From: Actinomycetes bacterium
GTDB lineage: Bacteria; Actinomycetota; Actinomycetes; Propionibacteriales; Propionibacteriaceae
Assembly: GCA_029778515.1 (NCBI GenBank)
Contig: JAKOQD010000172.1
Coordinates: 1-11,171, forward strand
Reading direction: 5' to 3'
DNA: 11,171 nucleotides
Shown here piece by piece: positions 1 to 9,486 of the stretch. Position numbers and translations under genes: made by a program. The notes below the pieces were generated by a model, which saw nothing but the letters and a program-made list of their open reading frames with translations, made no database searches and was not told where the DNA came from. Every line of letters starts with the position of its first letter. Positions within the stretch are counted from its first letter, which is position 1.

Positions 1-968
1 GCGAAACGATCGGTTGCAGCCACCAACTCGGTGGCGATCGCCGGCTCCATAGCTGCGTGGCCGGCCAGCACCAGACGGTAGTCCGCTTCCGGCCAGGCTC
101 GGTGCAGGTCGTCGGCGGTCACCGCCGGGCACGGCAGGTCGTAGCGCCCCTGCACGATGACCGCCGGAATGTGCCGAATGCGTCCGACGTCTTCGATCAG
201 CTGGCCCTCGCGGAACCAGCCCGCGTTCACGAAGTAGTGGTTCTCGATTCGTGCGAACGCCAACGCGAAAGCTGGGTCGCTGAACTCGTCCACGTGTGCC
301 TGGGAGAACTCAAGATTGGAGGTCGCGGCCTCCCACGTCGTCCAGGCCACACCAGCCGGCAAGTGCACTGCCGGATCAGGGTCAAAGAGCAGGTCGTGGT
401 AGGCGGCAATCCGATCGCCGCTGAAACCGTCTCCAAGCGGGGCGCAGAACGCGCGCCACCAGACCGGATTGAGGTGTCCGGCGCCCCCGTTGTAGTACCA
501 GTCCAGTTCGAAGCGCCGCAGCGTGAAGATGCCGCGCAGCACCAGCTCGGTAACCCGCTCCGGGTGCGCCTCGGCGTAGGCGAGGGCCAGTGCGCTCCCC
601 CACGAACCACCGAAGACCTGCCAGCGCTCGACGCTGCGGTCCTCTCGAAGGGCCTCCAGGTCAGCCACCAGATGCCAGGTGGTGTTCTGGCTCAGGTCCG
701 CGTCCGGAGTCGAGGCGTGCGGACGCGATCGTCCGCAGTTGCGCTGGTCAAACAGGATCACCCGATACCGCGACGGGTCGAAGAACCGGCGGTAGCCAGG
801 TATGCAGCCCCCGCCCGGCCCACCATGGACGAACACCACCGGTTTTCCGTCCGGGTTGCCGCATTCCTCCCAGTACAACTGCTGGCCGTCGCCGACTTCC
901 AGGAAGCCACTGGCGTACGGCTCGATCGGCGGATAGAGGACCTGTTCGGTTCGGGGATCAGTCGTCAT
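1..968 (-). CDS. pip: Proline iminopeptidase (alpha/beta hydrolase), 3' end off the window
   Basis: This cytosolic serine peptidase removes N-terminal proline from peptides. I read 322 codons on the minus strand from ATG at 968, running off the left edge. The usual length is about 310-325 residues, so only a few C-terminal residues should be missing. The oxyanion-hole motif HGGPGGG is at about residues 48-54, followed by FDQRNCGRS near 73-81. The nucleophile elbow GGSWGS places the catalytic Ser near 122, QGRYD places the Asp near 277, and AGHAAMEP places the His near 304. All three members of the triad and the family order (S33 peptidase) are intact. The ATG lies inside the end of the upstream DUF5709 gene (11-nt overlap), which suggests translational coupling. 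A different alpha/beta hydrolase is unlikely given the GGSWGS plus HGGPGG combination. Confidence 0.93.
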   Translation of the reverse strand, partial: MTTDPRTEQVLYPPIEPYASGFLEVGDGQQLYWEECGNPDGKPVVFVHGGPGGGCIPGYRRFFDPSRYRVILFDQRNCGRSRPHASTPDADLSQNTTWHLVADLEALREDRSVERWQVFGGSWGSALALAYAEAHPERVTELVLRGIFTLRRFELDWYYNGGAGHLNPVWWRAFCAPLGDGFSGDRIAAYHDLLFDPDPAVHLPAGVAWTTWEAATSNLEFSQAHVDEFSDPAFALAFARIENHYFVNAGWFREGQLIEDVGRIRHIPAVIVQGRYDLPCPAVTADDLHRAWPEADYRLVLAGHAAMEPAIATELVAATDRF

Positions 969-1392
969 CGTCGTCGTAGTCGTCGATGATGTGCATCGCC
1001 GCTTCCTCCGCGGACGCTGCCCCGCCATCGATGCCCACGTCGTGACCGATGCTCTCGGCTTCGTTGTCGATACCGGGAATCCCGCCGTTGGCGTCCACCA
1101 AGCGACCGGCGCGCTGGTGACCCACCTCGCGCGGCTCAGTGGGGTCGGGGTTCCACGGGGTGTCGTCGGGCACCGGCTCCGGCAACTCCTGCGCCATGCG
1201 CATCTCCAGGGTCTCGCCCTGGCGCATCTCAGCAGGAGTGTTGCCAAATCCCTGGCCCTGCGACCAGTTCTCGCTGGTCACGTAGCCCTCGTCCAGCACG
1301 TCGCCAACCCCACGATCGAGCAGGGTCTCGTCCGGCTGCAGCTGGTCGAGCTGCTCGGCCTCTTCCGGGACTGCTTCGTCGTAGTCGGTCAT
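958..1392 (-). CDS. DUF5709 domain-containing protein
   Basis: This is a 144-residue, strongly acidic, probably soluble protein of unknown function that matches the actinobacterial DUF5709 family. The N-terminal part has the pattern LLDRGVGDVLDEGY followed by TPAEMRQGETLEMRMAQE. The C-terminal part has the RAGRLVD and DVGIDGGAASAEEAAMH signatures typical of this family. It ends in an almost pure Asp tail, DDYDDDDD, encoded by GAC/GAT repeats. I chose the ATG at 1392 (MTDYDEAV). The reading frame stays open upstream to 1563, but that extension would cross the divergent promoter region and the start of the transporter, and it looks non-coding. The stop overlaps the pip start by 11 nt, so the two genes are probably co-transcribed. 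No clear Shine-Dalgarno precedes the ATG. No enzymatic motif is visible and I do not assign a function. Confidence 0.85.
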   Translation of the reverse strand: MTDYDEAVPEEAEQLDQLQPDETLLDRGVGDVLDEGYVTSENWSQGQGFGNTPAEMRQGETLEMRMAQELPEPVPDDTPWNPDPTEPREVGHQRAGRLVDANGGIPGIDNEAESIGHDVGIDGGAASAEEAAMHIIDDYDDDDD

Positions 1393-1508
1393 GGGCCTAG
1401 ATTGCCACGTCCGGGCCCGGATTGGGTCGGCAACGCCGACAACTACGGGTGTGAACCTTCTCGCCCGGGTTGCACAGTTGCGAGGGCAATTGCCGGACGC
1501 GAGTGATC

Positions 1509-1514
1509 TAGGAT
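1509..1514 (+). promoter_or_regulatory. Putative -10 box (TAGGAT) of the transporter gene, leaderless-type
   Basis: TAGGAT fits the actinobacterial TANNNT -10 pattern and lies 8 nt before the GTG at 1523. This would start transcription at or beside the start codon. No Shine-Dalgarno is present between them. No well-placed -35 hexamer is visible: TTGCGA at 1479 is too far and TTGCCG at 1490 too near. This is an inference from spacing only. Confidence 0.4.
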
Positions 1515-1522
1515 TCGCTCTC

Positions 1523-2227
1523 GTGTCCCAACCGAATCCGGCCAGCAGTCGACCGCGTGGCAACTACGACCTGGTGCTGGCCGCGTTCGTCGGTCTGCTG
1601 CTGATCTCGAACATCGGTGCGACCAAGCTGATCGCCTTCGGGCCTCGGATGGAAGTGGCGGGCCTGCCACTGCTGCCGATCATCACCGACGGCGGCGCGA
1701 TCCTGTTCCCGCTCACCTACATCCTCGGCGATGTGCTTGCCGAGGTGTACGGACTGCGCAGGGCAAACCGCGCGATCCTGACCGGTTTCGTGCTGGCCGG
1801 CGTAATGTCGCTCACCTTCCTGCTGGTGGACGCGGCCCCGCCAGCCACCGACTGGCCCAATCAGGACGCCTGGCACGCCGTGCTCGGTTTCGTGCCGCGG
1901 ATCGTGGTGGCCAGCCTGCTGGGCTTCCTTGCCGGGCAGTTCCTGAACGCCTGGGTGCTGGTCTGGATCAAGAATCGTTGGGGCAGCGGACGGCTCTGGG
2001 TGCGCCTGATCTCGTCGACCATCGTCGGCGAGTTCGCCGACACCCTGGTCTTCTGCCTGATCGCTTTCGGCCCCCTGGGGAACGTACTGGGCGGCGAGTC
2101 GATCCCCTGGCCCGTTCTGCTCAACTACATCGCTGTCGGCTGGCTGTACAAAGTGGGCGTCGAAGTGGTGTTGCTGCCGGTCACCTATCGCGTGATCGCG
2201 TGGGTGAAACGCAGGGAGTCAGCCTGA
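1523..2227 (+). CDS. Queuosine precursor transporter, YhhQ/QPTR (VUT) family
   Basis: This is a 234-residue integral membrane protein of the YhhQ/QPTR family, which imports queuosine precursors (preQ0/preQ1 or queuine) across the cytoplasmic membrane. About six hydrophobic segments are visible: LVLAAFVGLLLISNIGA, then the family-typical ITDGGAILFPLTYILGDVLAEVYG, AILTGFVLAGVMSLTFLLV, IVVASLLGFLAGQFLNAWVLV, an IVGEFADTLVFCLIAF segment and the C-terminal LLNYIAVGWLYKVGVEVVLLPV helix. The TYILGDVLAEVYG and GEFADTLVF motifs are characteristic. I chose GTG at 1523 (VSQPNP) because the open frame upstream to 1391 encodes no membrane protein character and overlaps the divergent promoter. The length then fits the family (about 220-250). 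A tgt gene lies about 900 bp downstream on the opposite strand, which supports the queuosine role. The exact substrate cannot be told from the sequence. Confidence 0.9.
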   Translation: MSQPNPASSRPRGNYDLVLAAFVGLLLISNIGATKLIAFGPRMEVAGLPLLPIITDGGAILFPLTYILGDVLAEVYGLRRANRAILTGFVLAGVMSLTFLLVDAAPPATDWPNQDAWHAVLGFVPRIVVASLLGFLAGQFLNAWVLVWIKNRWGSGRLWVRLISSTIVGEFADTLVFCLIAFGPLGNVLGGESIPWPVLLNYIAVGWLYKVGVEVVLLPVTYRVIAWVKRRESA

Positions 2228-2258
2228 CCGCCTGTCCAACCGGCGGCGCACGCTCAGG
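2223..2258. terminator. Weak interrupted hairpin between convergent genes
   Basis: Just after the transporter stop, CCTGACCGCC (2223-2232) can pair with GGCGG (2242-2246) and, after a 7-nt bulge, TCAGG (2254-2258). It sits between two convergent genes, where a two-way terminator would be expected. There is no T-run, so this is only a weak candidate. Confidence 0.25.
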
Positions 2259-2266
2259 GCGGGACG

Positions 2267-5199
<2,933 letters not shown>

Positions 5200-5203
<4 letters not shown>

Positions 5204-6369
5204 GAAAAGGCTTCCTTGAGCCAGCCCAGCACCCCGCCCTTGCCATGCTTGGCCACCGAAACCTCAAGACGCGACTCGTCCCGCAGCGAGGCGAACTGGC
5301 GCAGCAACTCGCGCTGCTCGTCGTCCAGCTTGGTCGGGGTCTGCACCAACAGGGTCACTCCGAGCTCACCGCGGCCCTCGCCACGCAGCCGCGGCACCCC
5401 GCGTCCGGGGACGTTAAGTCGCGTACCGGACTGGGTTCCCGCCGGAATATCCAGCAACACCGACGCTGCGTCGGCGTCCAGGTCGTCCCGCTCAGCCTCC
5501 AACGTGGCCAGCGAGATCTGGGTGCCGAGCGCGGCTGCAGTCATCGGCACCTTGACCACCATCTCCAGGTTGTCGCCGTTGCGCTTGAAGGTGTCGTGGC
5601 TAGCCACGTTGAGTTCGACATAGAGGTCACCGGCGGGCCCGCCACCCGGTCCGACTTCTCCCTGCGACACCAAGTGCACCCGGTTCCCGGACGCGACGCC
5701 CGCAGGGATCTTCACGTTGATGGTTCGATTACTGCGGACGCGGCCCTCACCGGAGCACTCGCCGCAGGGGTTCGGGATCACCGTGCCGTAGCCCCTGCAG
5801 CTGGGGCAGGGCTGGCTGGTGCGGATCTCGCCGAGGAACGAGCGCTGCACCTGGGTGACGTCGCCCGCGCCGTGACAGGTCGAGCAGGTCACCGGCTCGC
5901 TGCCCTCATTGGCGCCGGTGCCGCTACACCTCGGGCAGATCACCGCGGTGTCGACCCGCAGCGGTTTGGTGATACCGAAAGCGGCCTCGGCCAAGGTGAG
6001 GTCCATGCGCACCAGGGCGTCCTGGCCGCGCCGGGTGCGCGAACGCGGGCCGCGGCTGGTCTGGGTGCCGAACATCGCGTCCACCAGGTTGGTGAAGTCG
6101 AACCCACCGCCGCCGGGGAAGCCGAAACCGGATGCACCGGCGCCGAACCCACCGCCCAGCGGATCGCCGCCGCGGTCGTACATCGCCCGCTTGTTCTGGT
6201 CGTGCAGCACCTCGTACGCCTCGCCGATCGCTTTGAACTTCTCGGCTGCGTCCGGCGCGTCGGCCACGTCAGGGTGGTACTTCATGGCCAACCGGCGGTA
6301 GGCCTTCTTGATCTGCTCGCTGGTGGCGTCCCGGGGCACCCCGAGCACCTCGTAGTAGTCAGAACTCAC
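5200..6369 (-). CDS. dnaJ: Molecular chaperone DnaJ (Hsp40)
   Basis: DnaJ is the co-chaperone that delivers unfolded protein to DnaK and stimulates its ATPase. The 389-residue protein has the full type I layout. The J domain covers residues about 4-66 with YHPDV (HPD 32-34). A Gly/Phe-rich linker covers about 71-92. Four zinc motifs follow: CPRCSGTG (145), CSTCHGAG (162), CPSCRGYG (188) and CGECSGEG (202). The C-terminal substrate-binding domains follow, with VKIPAGV, GDLYVEL and DIPAGTQSG. The start is GTG at 6369, 3 nt after the hrcA stop, with AAGGA upstream as ribosome binding site. Position directly behind hrcA identifies it as the HrcA-linked paralogue (often called dnaJ2 in actinobacteria) rather than the copy in the dnaK-grpE cluster. 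It should be heat-inducible through CIRCE. Confidence 0.97.
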
Positions 6370-6372
6370 GCA

Positions 6373-7386
6373 TCATCCTTCTAGGAACCGACCGACGTAG
6401 CGGGCAACCGCCCGCACCGCGGCCATCGTTGAGGGGTAGTCCATCCGGGTGGGGCCGACGACGCCCAACGTGGCCCAGGCGTCCGGGTTGGCACCATAGG
6501 CGCTGGCCACCACCGAAGTCGAGCGCAGCGGAGCGTACGAGTTCTCGTGCCCGATGCGGACGGAGACGTCGCCGGCGGCCGTCGCCTCGCCCAGCAGACG
6601 AAGCAGCACCACCTGCTCCTCCAGCGCCTCCAGCACCGGACGAACCGTGGTCTCGTACTGGTCGGAGAACCGGGTCAGGTTCGGCACACCGCCAACGACC
6701 ACCCTGGTGGTCGGGTCGCTGGAGATCAGTTCCAGCAGGGCTGCGATCACCACGGTGCCCAGCGGACGCAGGTCAGCCGGCAACTCATCGAGCAGGGTGG
6801 ACGTGCGCTCGATGGCCTGCGCCGGGGCCAGACCACTCAAGCATGCGTTCAACCGCCCCCGAAGGTCGGCCACTGCCGCCTCCGATTGGCCGCCTAGCTC
6901 AACCGGGTGCTGCTCCACGCGCCCGGACGAATTCACGACGATCAACACGCCCCGCTCAGGCGTGAGCGCGACGATCTCGACGTGCCGAATGGTCGCGGCG
7001 CCAAGGACCGGATACTGCACGATCGCCACCTGCTGGGTGATCTGGGCGAGCAGGCGGACGGTGCGCCGCACGACCTCGTCCACATCGAGGGCGCCGTCCA
7101 TGAACGTCTCGATCGCCCGCCGCTCGGCCGACGACAGCGGCTTGACCGCGCCGAGCCGGTCGACGAACAGGCGGTACCCCTTGTCGGTGGGGATTCGGCC
7201 GGCACTGGTGTGGGGCTGGGTGATGTACCCCTCCTCCTCCAGCACAGCCATGTCATTGCGCACGGTGGCCGGGGAGACGTCGAGCTGGTAGCGCTCCACC
7301 AGCGCCCGCGAACCGATCGGCTCCCGCATCGAGACGTAGTCGGTGACAATGGCGCGCAGGATGCGCAGCTTGCGATCGTCGAGCAC
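6373..7386 (-). CDS. hrcA: Heat-inducible transcriptional repressor HrcA
   Basis: HrcA binds CIRCE operators and represses class I heat-shock genes. Its activity depends on folding by GroE, which gives feedback control. The protein has 337 residues, a normal length (about 340). The N-terminal winged helix has RKLRILRAIVTDYV, EPIGSRALVE, SPATVRNDMAVLEEEGYITQ and PHTSAGRIPTDKGYR (about residues 5-72), all family hallmarks. The central and dimerisation parts follow, and the C-terminal motif IGHENSYAPLRSTSVV...GVVGPTRMDYPSTMAAV is intact. The start is GTG at 7386, with a good Shine-Dalgarno (GGGAGG, centred about 8 nt upstream). CIRCE lies 19 nt upstream, so the gene is autoregulated and drives the hrcA-dnaJ-rsmE-tgt-DUF3352 operon. 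Confidence 0.97.
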   Translation of the reverse strand: MLDDRKLRILRAIVTDYVSMREPIGSRALVERYQLDVSPATVRNDMAVLEEEGYITQPHTSAGRIPTDKGYRLFVDRLGAVKPLSSAERRAIETFMDGALDVDEVVRRTVRLLAQITQQVAIVQYPVLGAATIRHVEIVALTPERGVLIVVNSSGRVEQHPVELGGQSEAAVADLRGRLNACLSGLAPAQAIERTSTLLDELPADLRPLGTVVIAALLELISSDPTTRVVVGGVPNLTRFSDQYETTVRPVLEALEEQVVLLRLLGEATAAGDVSVRIGHENSYAPLRSTSVVASAYGANPDAWATLGVVGPTRMDYPSTMAAVRAVARYVGRFLEG

Positions 7387-7404
7387 GGCACCCTCCCGTC
7401 CACG

Positions 7405-7431
7405 CTGGCACTCTCAGTAGTGGAGTGCCAG
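7405..7431. promoter_or_regulatory. CIRCE operator (HrcA binding site)
   Basis: CTGGCACTC, a 9-nt spacer, then GAGTGCCAG forms a perfect 9-bp inverted repeat. It matches the CIRCE consensus TTAGCACTC-N9-GAGTGCTAA in 7 of 9 positions per arm. The two changes, at consensus positions 1 and 3, are symmetrical, so the dyad stays perfect. It lies 19 nt upstream of the hrcA start and 32 nt upstream of the divergent MBL gene. Confidence 0.93.
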
Positions 7432-7435
7432 TCTA
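7430..7435 (-). promoter_or_regulatory. Putative -10 box (TAGACT) of the hrcA operon
   Basis: On the minus strand TAGACT fits TANNNT and touches the edge of CIRCE. Transcription would begin near 7422, inside the operator, as is usual for CIRCE-controlled genes. No convincing -35 is visible. Confidence 0.35.
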
Positions 7436-7450
7436 GCCCAGCATTCGGGT

Positions 7451-7456
7451 TAGGCT
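7451..7456 (+). promoter_or_regulatory. Putative -10 box (TAGGCT) of the MBL gene, leaderless-type
   Basis: TAGGCT lies 7 nt before the ATG at 7464 and no Shine-Dalgarno is present. The transcript would start at or next to the ATG. A -35 element at normal spacing would fall around 7428-7433, overlapping the right arm of CIRCE. Confidence 0.42.
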
Positions 7457-7463
7457 TCTCGGC

Positions 7464-8303
7464 ATGGTGCAGTTCAACGTCGGCGAGTTCACCCCCGTCG
7501 CAGAAAAGATCCTGGTCGCTGTGGCGGAGCCCGCCGGCGTGAACATCGGTCTGGTGATCGGCAAGTCCGGCTGCCTGGTCATCGACACGGGCTCCTCGCC
7601 CGCCCAGGGTGCGGTGATCCGGCGAGCCGCCGAACGCGCGTCCGGGCTGCCGGTGGTCGGGGTGCTGGTCACCCACTGGCACTACGACCATCTCTTCGGG
7701 CTGGCCGGGTTCGCGGGCGTACCCAGCTACGGCCATGACACCGTCGCCGCTTGGCTCTCGCGTCCGGAGTGCCGGGAAGCCGCGACCGGGCTGGGCGTGG
7801 AGATGACCGACCTGGTCGCACCCAGCCAGTCGTTCTCGCTCGCTCGGGTCATCGATGTCGGCGGACGCCGCGTCGAGGTCGTCCACTTCGGTCGCGGCCA
7901 TAGCGACGGCGACGTGGTCGCTATCGTCCCGGATGCGGGCGTGATCTTCGCCGGGGACCTGCTTGAGAGCGCCGGGCCGCCCGAGTTCGGATCCGACAGC
8001 TACGTGAGAGAGTGGCCGAGCGCGGTGGACGGCATCCTGGGCCTGGTTGCCGAGGAAACGGTGATCGTGCCCGGGCATGGCGCACCGATGGACCGGCTTG
8101 CCGCCTTCACCCAGCGGGCCGAGATCTCAGCGCTCTACGGACAGGTCGAGCACCTGATCTCGCGTGGCGTCCGGCTGCCAGATGCCTACGCCGAAGGTGA
8201 ATGGCCGTTCGACGAGGCCACGGTGAAGTCCGTGCTTCCGCGTCTCTACGCCGACTTCGCCGCCACCGGGCTCACCCCGCGGACGCAGTTGCCGTTGCTC
8301 TGA
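7464..8303 (+). CDS. MBL-fold metallo-hydrolase
   Basis: This is a 279-residue, probably cytosolic hydrolase of the metallo-beta-lactamase superfamily with two metal ions expected. The first metal motif is THWHYDH (H71, H73, D75, H76). GRGHSDGD supplies H146, IFAGDLLES supplies D165, and PGHG supplies H205, so all ligands are present. LVIDTGSS near 38-45 is the typical strand before the metal site. No signal peptide is visible. The spacing and the GRGHSDGD motif resemble broad MBL-fold hydrolases, some loosely related to quinoprotein-linked or class B-like members. The substrate cannot be deduced and I would not call it a beta-lactamase. It is divergent from hrcA and shares the CIRCE-containing control region. 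It is convergent with the DUF5302 gene. Confidence 0.9.
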   Translation: MVQFNVGEFTPVAEKILVAVAEPAGVNIGLVIGKSGCLVIDTGSSPAQGAVIRRAAERASGLPVVGVLVTHWHYDHLFGLAGFAGVPSYGHDTVAAWLSRPECREAATGLGVEMTDLVAPSQSFSLARVIDVGGRRVEVVHFGRGHSDGDVVAIVPDAGVIFAGDLLESAGPPEFGSDSYVREWPSAVDGILGLVAEETVIVPGHGAPMDRLAAFTQRAEISALYGQVEHLISRGVRLPDAYAEGEWPFDEATVKSVLPRLYADFAATGLTPRTQLPLL

Positions 8304-8342
8304 GTGAGCGCAGCTTCGGCGCGGGTCTCGCCACGCTCGACC

Positions 8343-8358
8343 AGCCGAGGGTTCGGCT
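8343..8358. terminator. Small hairpin between convergent genes
   Basis: AGCCGA (8343-8348) and TCGGCT (8353-8358) form a perfect 6-bp stem with a GGGT loop, between the MBL stop and the last codons of the DUF5302 gene. It could act in both directions, but neither side has a T-run. Confidence 0.3.
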
Positions 8359-8536
8359 AGCCCCCGCCGCCGGCCTTGCGGCGGAACATGCCGGGGCCAC
8401 CCTGCCGGCCGCGTTCGGCCGGGCCCTTCTCCTTGCCGTGGTGGCCGGTGTCGCCAGCACCCTCCGGCCCATGCTGCTTGCGGGCCAGCGCTTCACGCAT
8501 CTTGGCTTTCAGGTCATCGTTGTCTTGCTCGGCCAT
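8357..8536 (-). CDS. DUF5302 domain-containing small protein
   Basis: This 59-residue hydrophilic protein begins MAEQDNDDLKAKMREALARK and ends MFRRKAGGGG, with a basic, Gly-rich second half (HHGKEKGPAERGRQGGPG). This layout matches the short actinobacterial DUF5302 family: an acidic/helical N-terminus, then a disordered cationic tail ending FRRKAG. I chose ATG at 8536 because a Shine-Dalgarno (GGGAG, 5 nt before the ATG) sits directly upstream. The longer open frame to 8635 has no such signal and runs towards the end of the neighbouring gene. It lies 62 nt downstream of the phosphatase gene on the same strand. Function is unknown. The charge suggests nucleic-acid or ribosome contact, but that is a guess. 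Confidence 0.85.
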   Translation of the reverse strand: MAEQDNDDLKAKMREALARKQHGPEGAGDTGHHGKEKGPAERGRQGGPGMFRRKAGGGG

Positions 8537-8598
8537 GTCAGCTCCCGTCGTGTCTGGTGGCCACTCTGCCATCTCGGACGCAGGGCGTCGAGACGGAG

Positions 8599-9369
8599 TC
8601 AGCCGCCGACGAGGGCGTCCCGCGCGGTCTGCCACAACTGCGGGTTGGCCGCGGTCAGCAGCCGGCGTCCGATCACGCCGGCCTGGTAGTCGACACCGGC
8701 GTCAGTAGCCATCCGGCCGCCCAGTTCGGTTGCCATCAGGCCGCCGGCGAGATGGTCCCAGGGGAACATCGAGCGGTAGCTGAGGAAGTCGACCTCGCCC
8801 TCGATCAGCTTCGGGTAGTCGATGCCGCAGGATCCCCATGACCTGACCACCTTCACCTTGGCGTGGTCTTCGCCGGACACCGGCAGATAGGTAGCGCCTA
8901 GTGGGACGCTGCGCGGGCTGGGCGGCGGTGGTGGCAGTTGCTTTCCGTTGCAGGTGACGCCCGCCCCGCGCTCGGCCACGTACATCCGGGAATGGACGGG
9001 TTGCCAGATCCAGCCGCGGGTGGTCACACGGTCGCGAACCTCGGCGAGCATCACCGCGAAGTCGCCCCTGCCCCTGGCGAAGTTGCGGGTTCCGTCCACC
9101 GGATCGATGACCCAGGCGTGCCGGGCGTTGGGCAACTGGTCGAGGCTGCCGGGTTCGGCGAACACGCCCTCTTCGCCGACGATCAGCGCGTTGGGATCGT
9201 CCTGCAACAGGATCCGTCCGATCTCGACCTCGGCCTCGCGGTCGGCGACCGTCACCAGGTCGCCGGGGGCCTTCTCGTGGATGTCGGCACTGTGCAGCGA
9301 ACCGAATCGCGGCAGGATCAGGCGAGCGGCCACATCGATGAGAACGTCGGACACCTGCTCGGTCTGCAC
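8599..9369 (-). CDS. hisN: Inositol monophosphatase family protein, probable histidinol-phosphatase
   Basis: This is a Mg2+-dependent phosphatase of the inositol monophosphatase superfamily, 256 residues (typical 250-270). Metal ligands are visible: IVGEEG (Glu66/67), WVIDPVDGTRNFARG (Asp89, Asp92; the DPxDGT signature) and PWDHLAGGLMATELGG (Asp205; the WDxxAG signature). TPVADREAE-like residues appear as LVTVADREAE near 38-47. In actinobacteria this branch often serves as histidinol-phosphate phosphatase in histidine synthesis. It could instead act on inositol phosphate or another sugar phosphate, and the his genes are not adjacent here. The start is GTG at 9369 with AGGTGA about 7 nt upstream. 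A proline run (LPPPPPSPRS) at about 145-154 replaces a loop. The gene lies 117 nt behind the DUF3097 gene. A TAGCCT box at 9411-9416 might give it its own promoter. Confidence 0.85.
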   Translation of the reverse strand: MQTEQVSDVLIDVAARLILPRFGSLHSADIHEKAPGDLVTVADREAEVEIGRILLQDDPNALIVGEEGVFAEPGSLDQLPNARHAWVIDPVDGTRNFARGRGDFAVMLAEVRDRVTTRGWIWQPVHSRMYVAERGAGVTCNGKQLPPPPPSPRSVPLGATYLPVSGEDHAKVKVVRSWGSCGIDYPKLIEGEVDFLSYRSMFPWDHLAGGLMATELGGRMATDAGVDYQAGVIGRRLLTAANPQLWQTARDALVGG

Positions 9370-9486
9370 TGCGATTCACCTGTTCTCTGGCCCGGGGAAG
9401 TAACCCGCCCCAGGCTAGCCATGCAAACGCTCACGATTCGTCGTCGTCCGCTCTGCAAACCAGGTTGCGGGGCCGGACGATCTCGA

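Noticed and set aside
1393..1522. preQ1 riboswitch before the queuosine transporter
   Set aside because: The start codon lies right behind a -10-like box, leaving no leader for a riboswitch. I see no preQ1 aptamer pattern (short stem with an A-rich tail).
6942..8078. 378-codon minus-strand frame crossing hrcA, CIRCE and the MBL gene
   Set aside because: It overlaps two well-supported genes in other frames and runs through the CIRCE operator; it is a compositional artefact.
9370..9486. Terminator in the DUF3097-hisN gap
   Set aside because: Only short GC-rich complementary tracts (around 9379-9413) with internal mismatches are present and there is no T-run; not strong enough to list.
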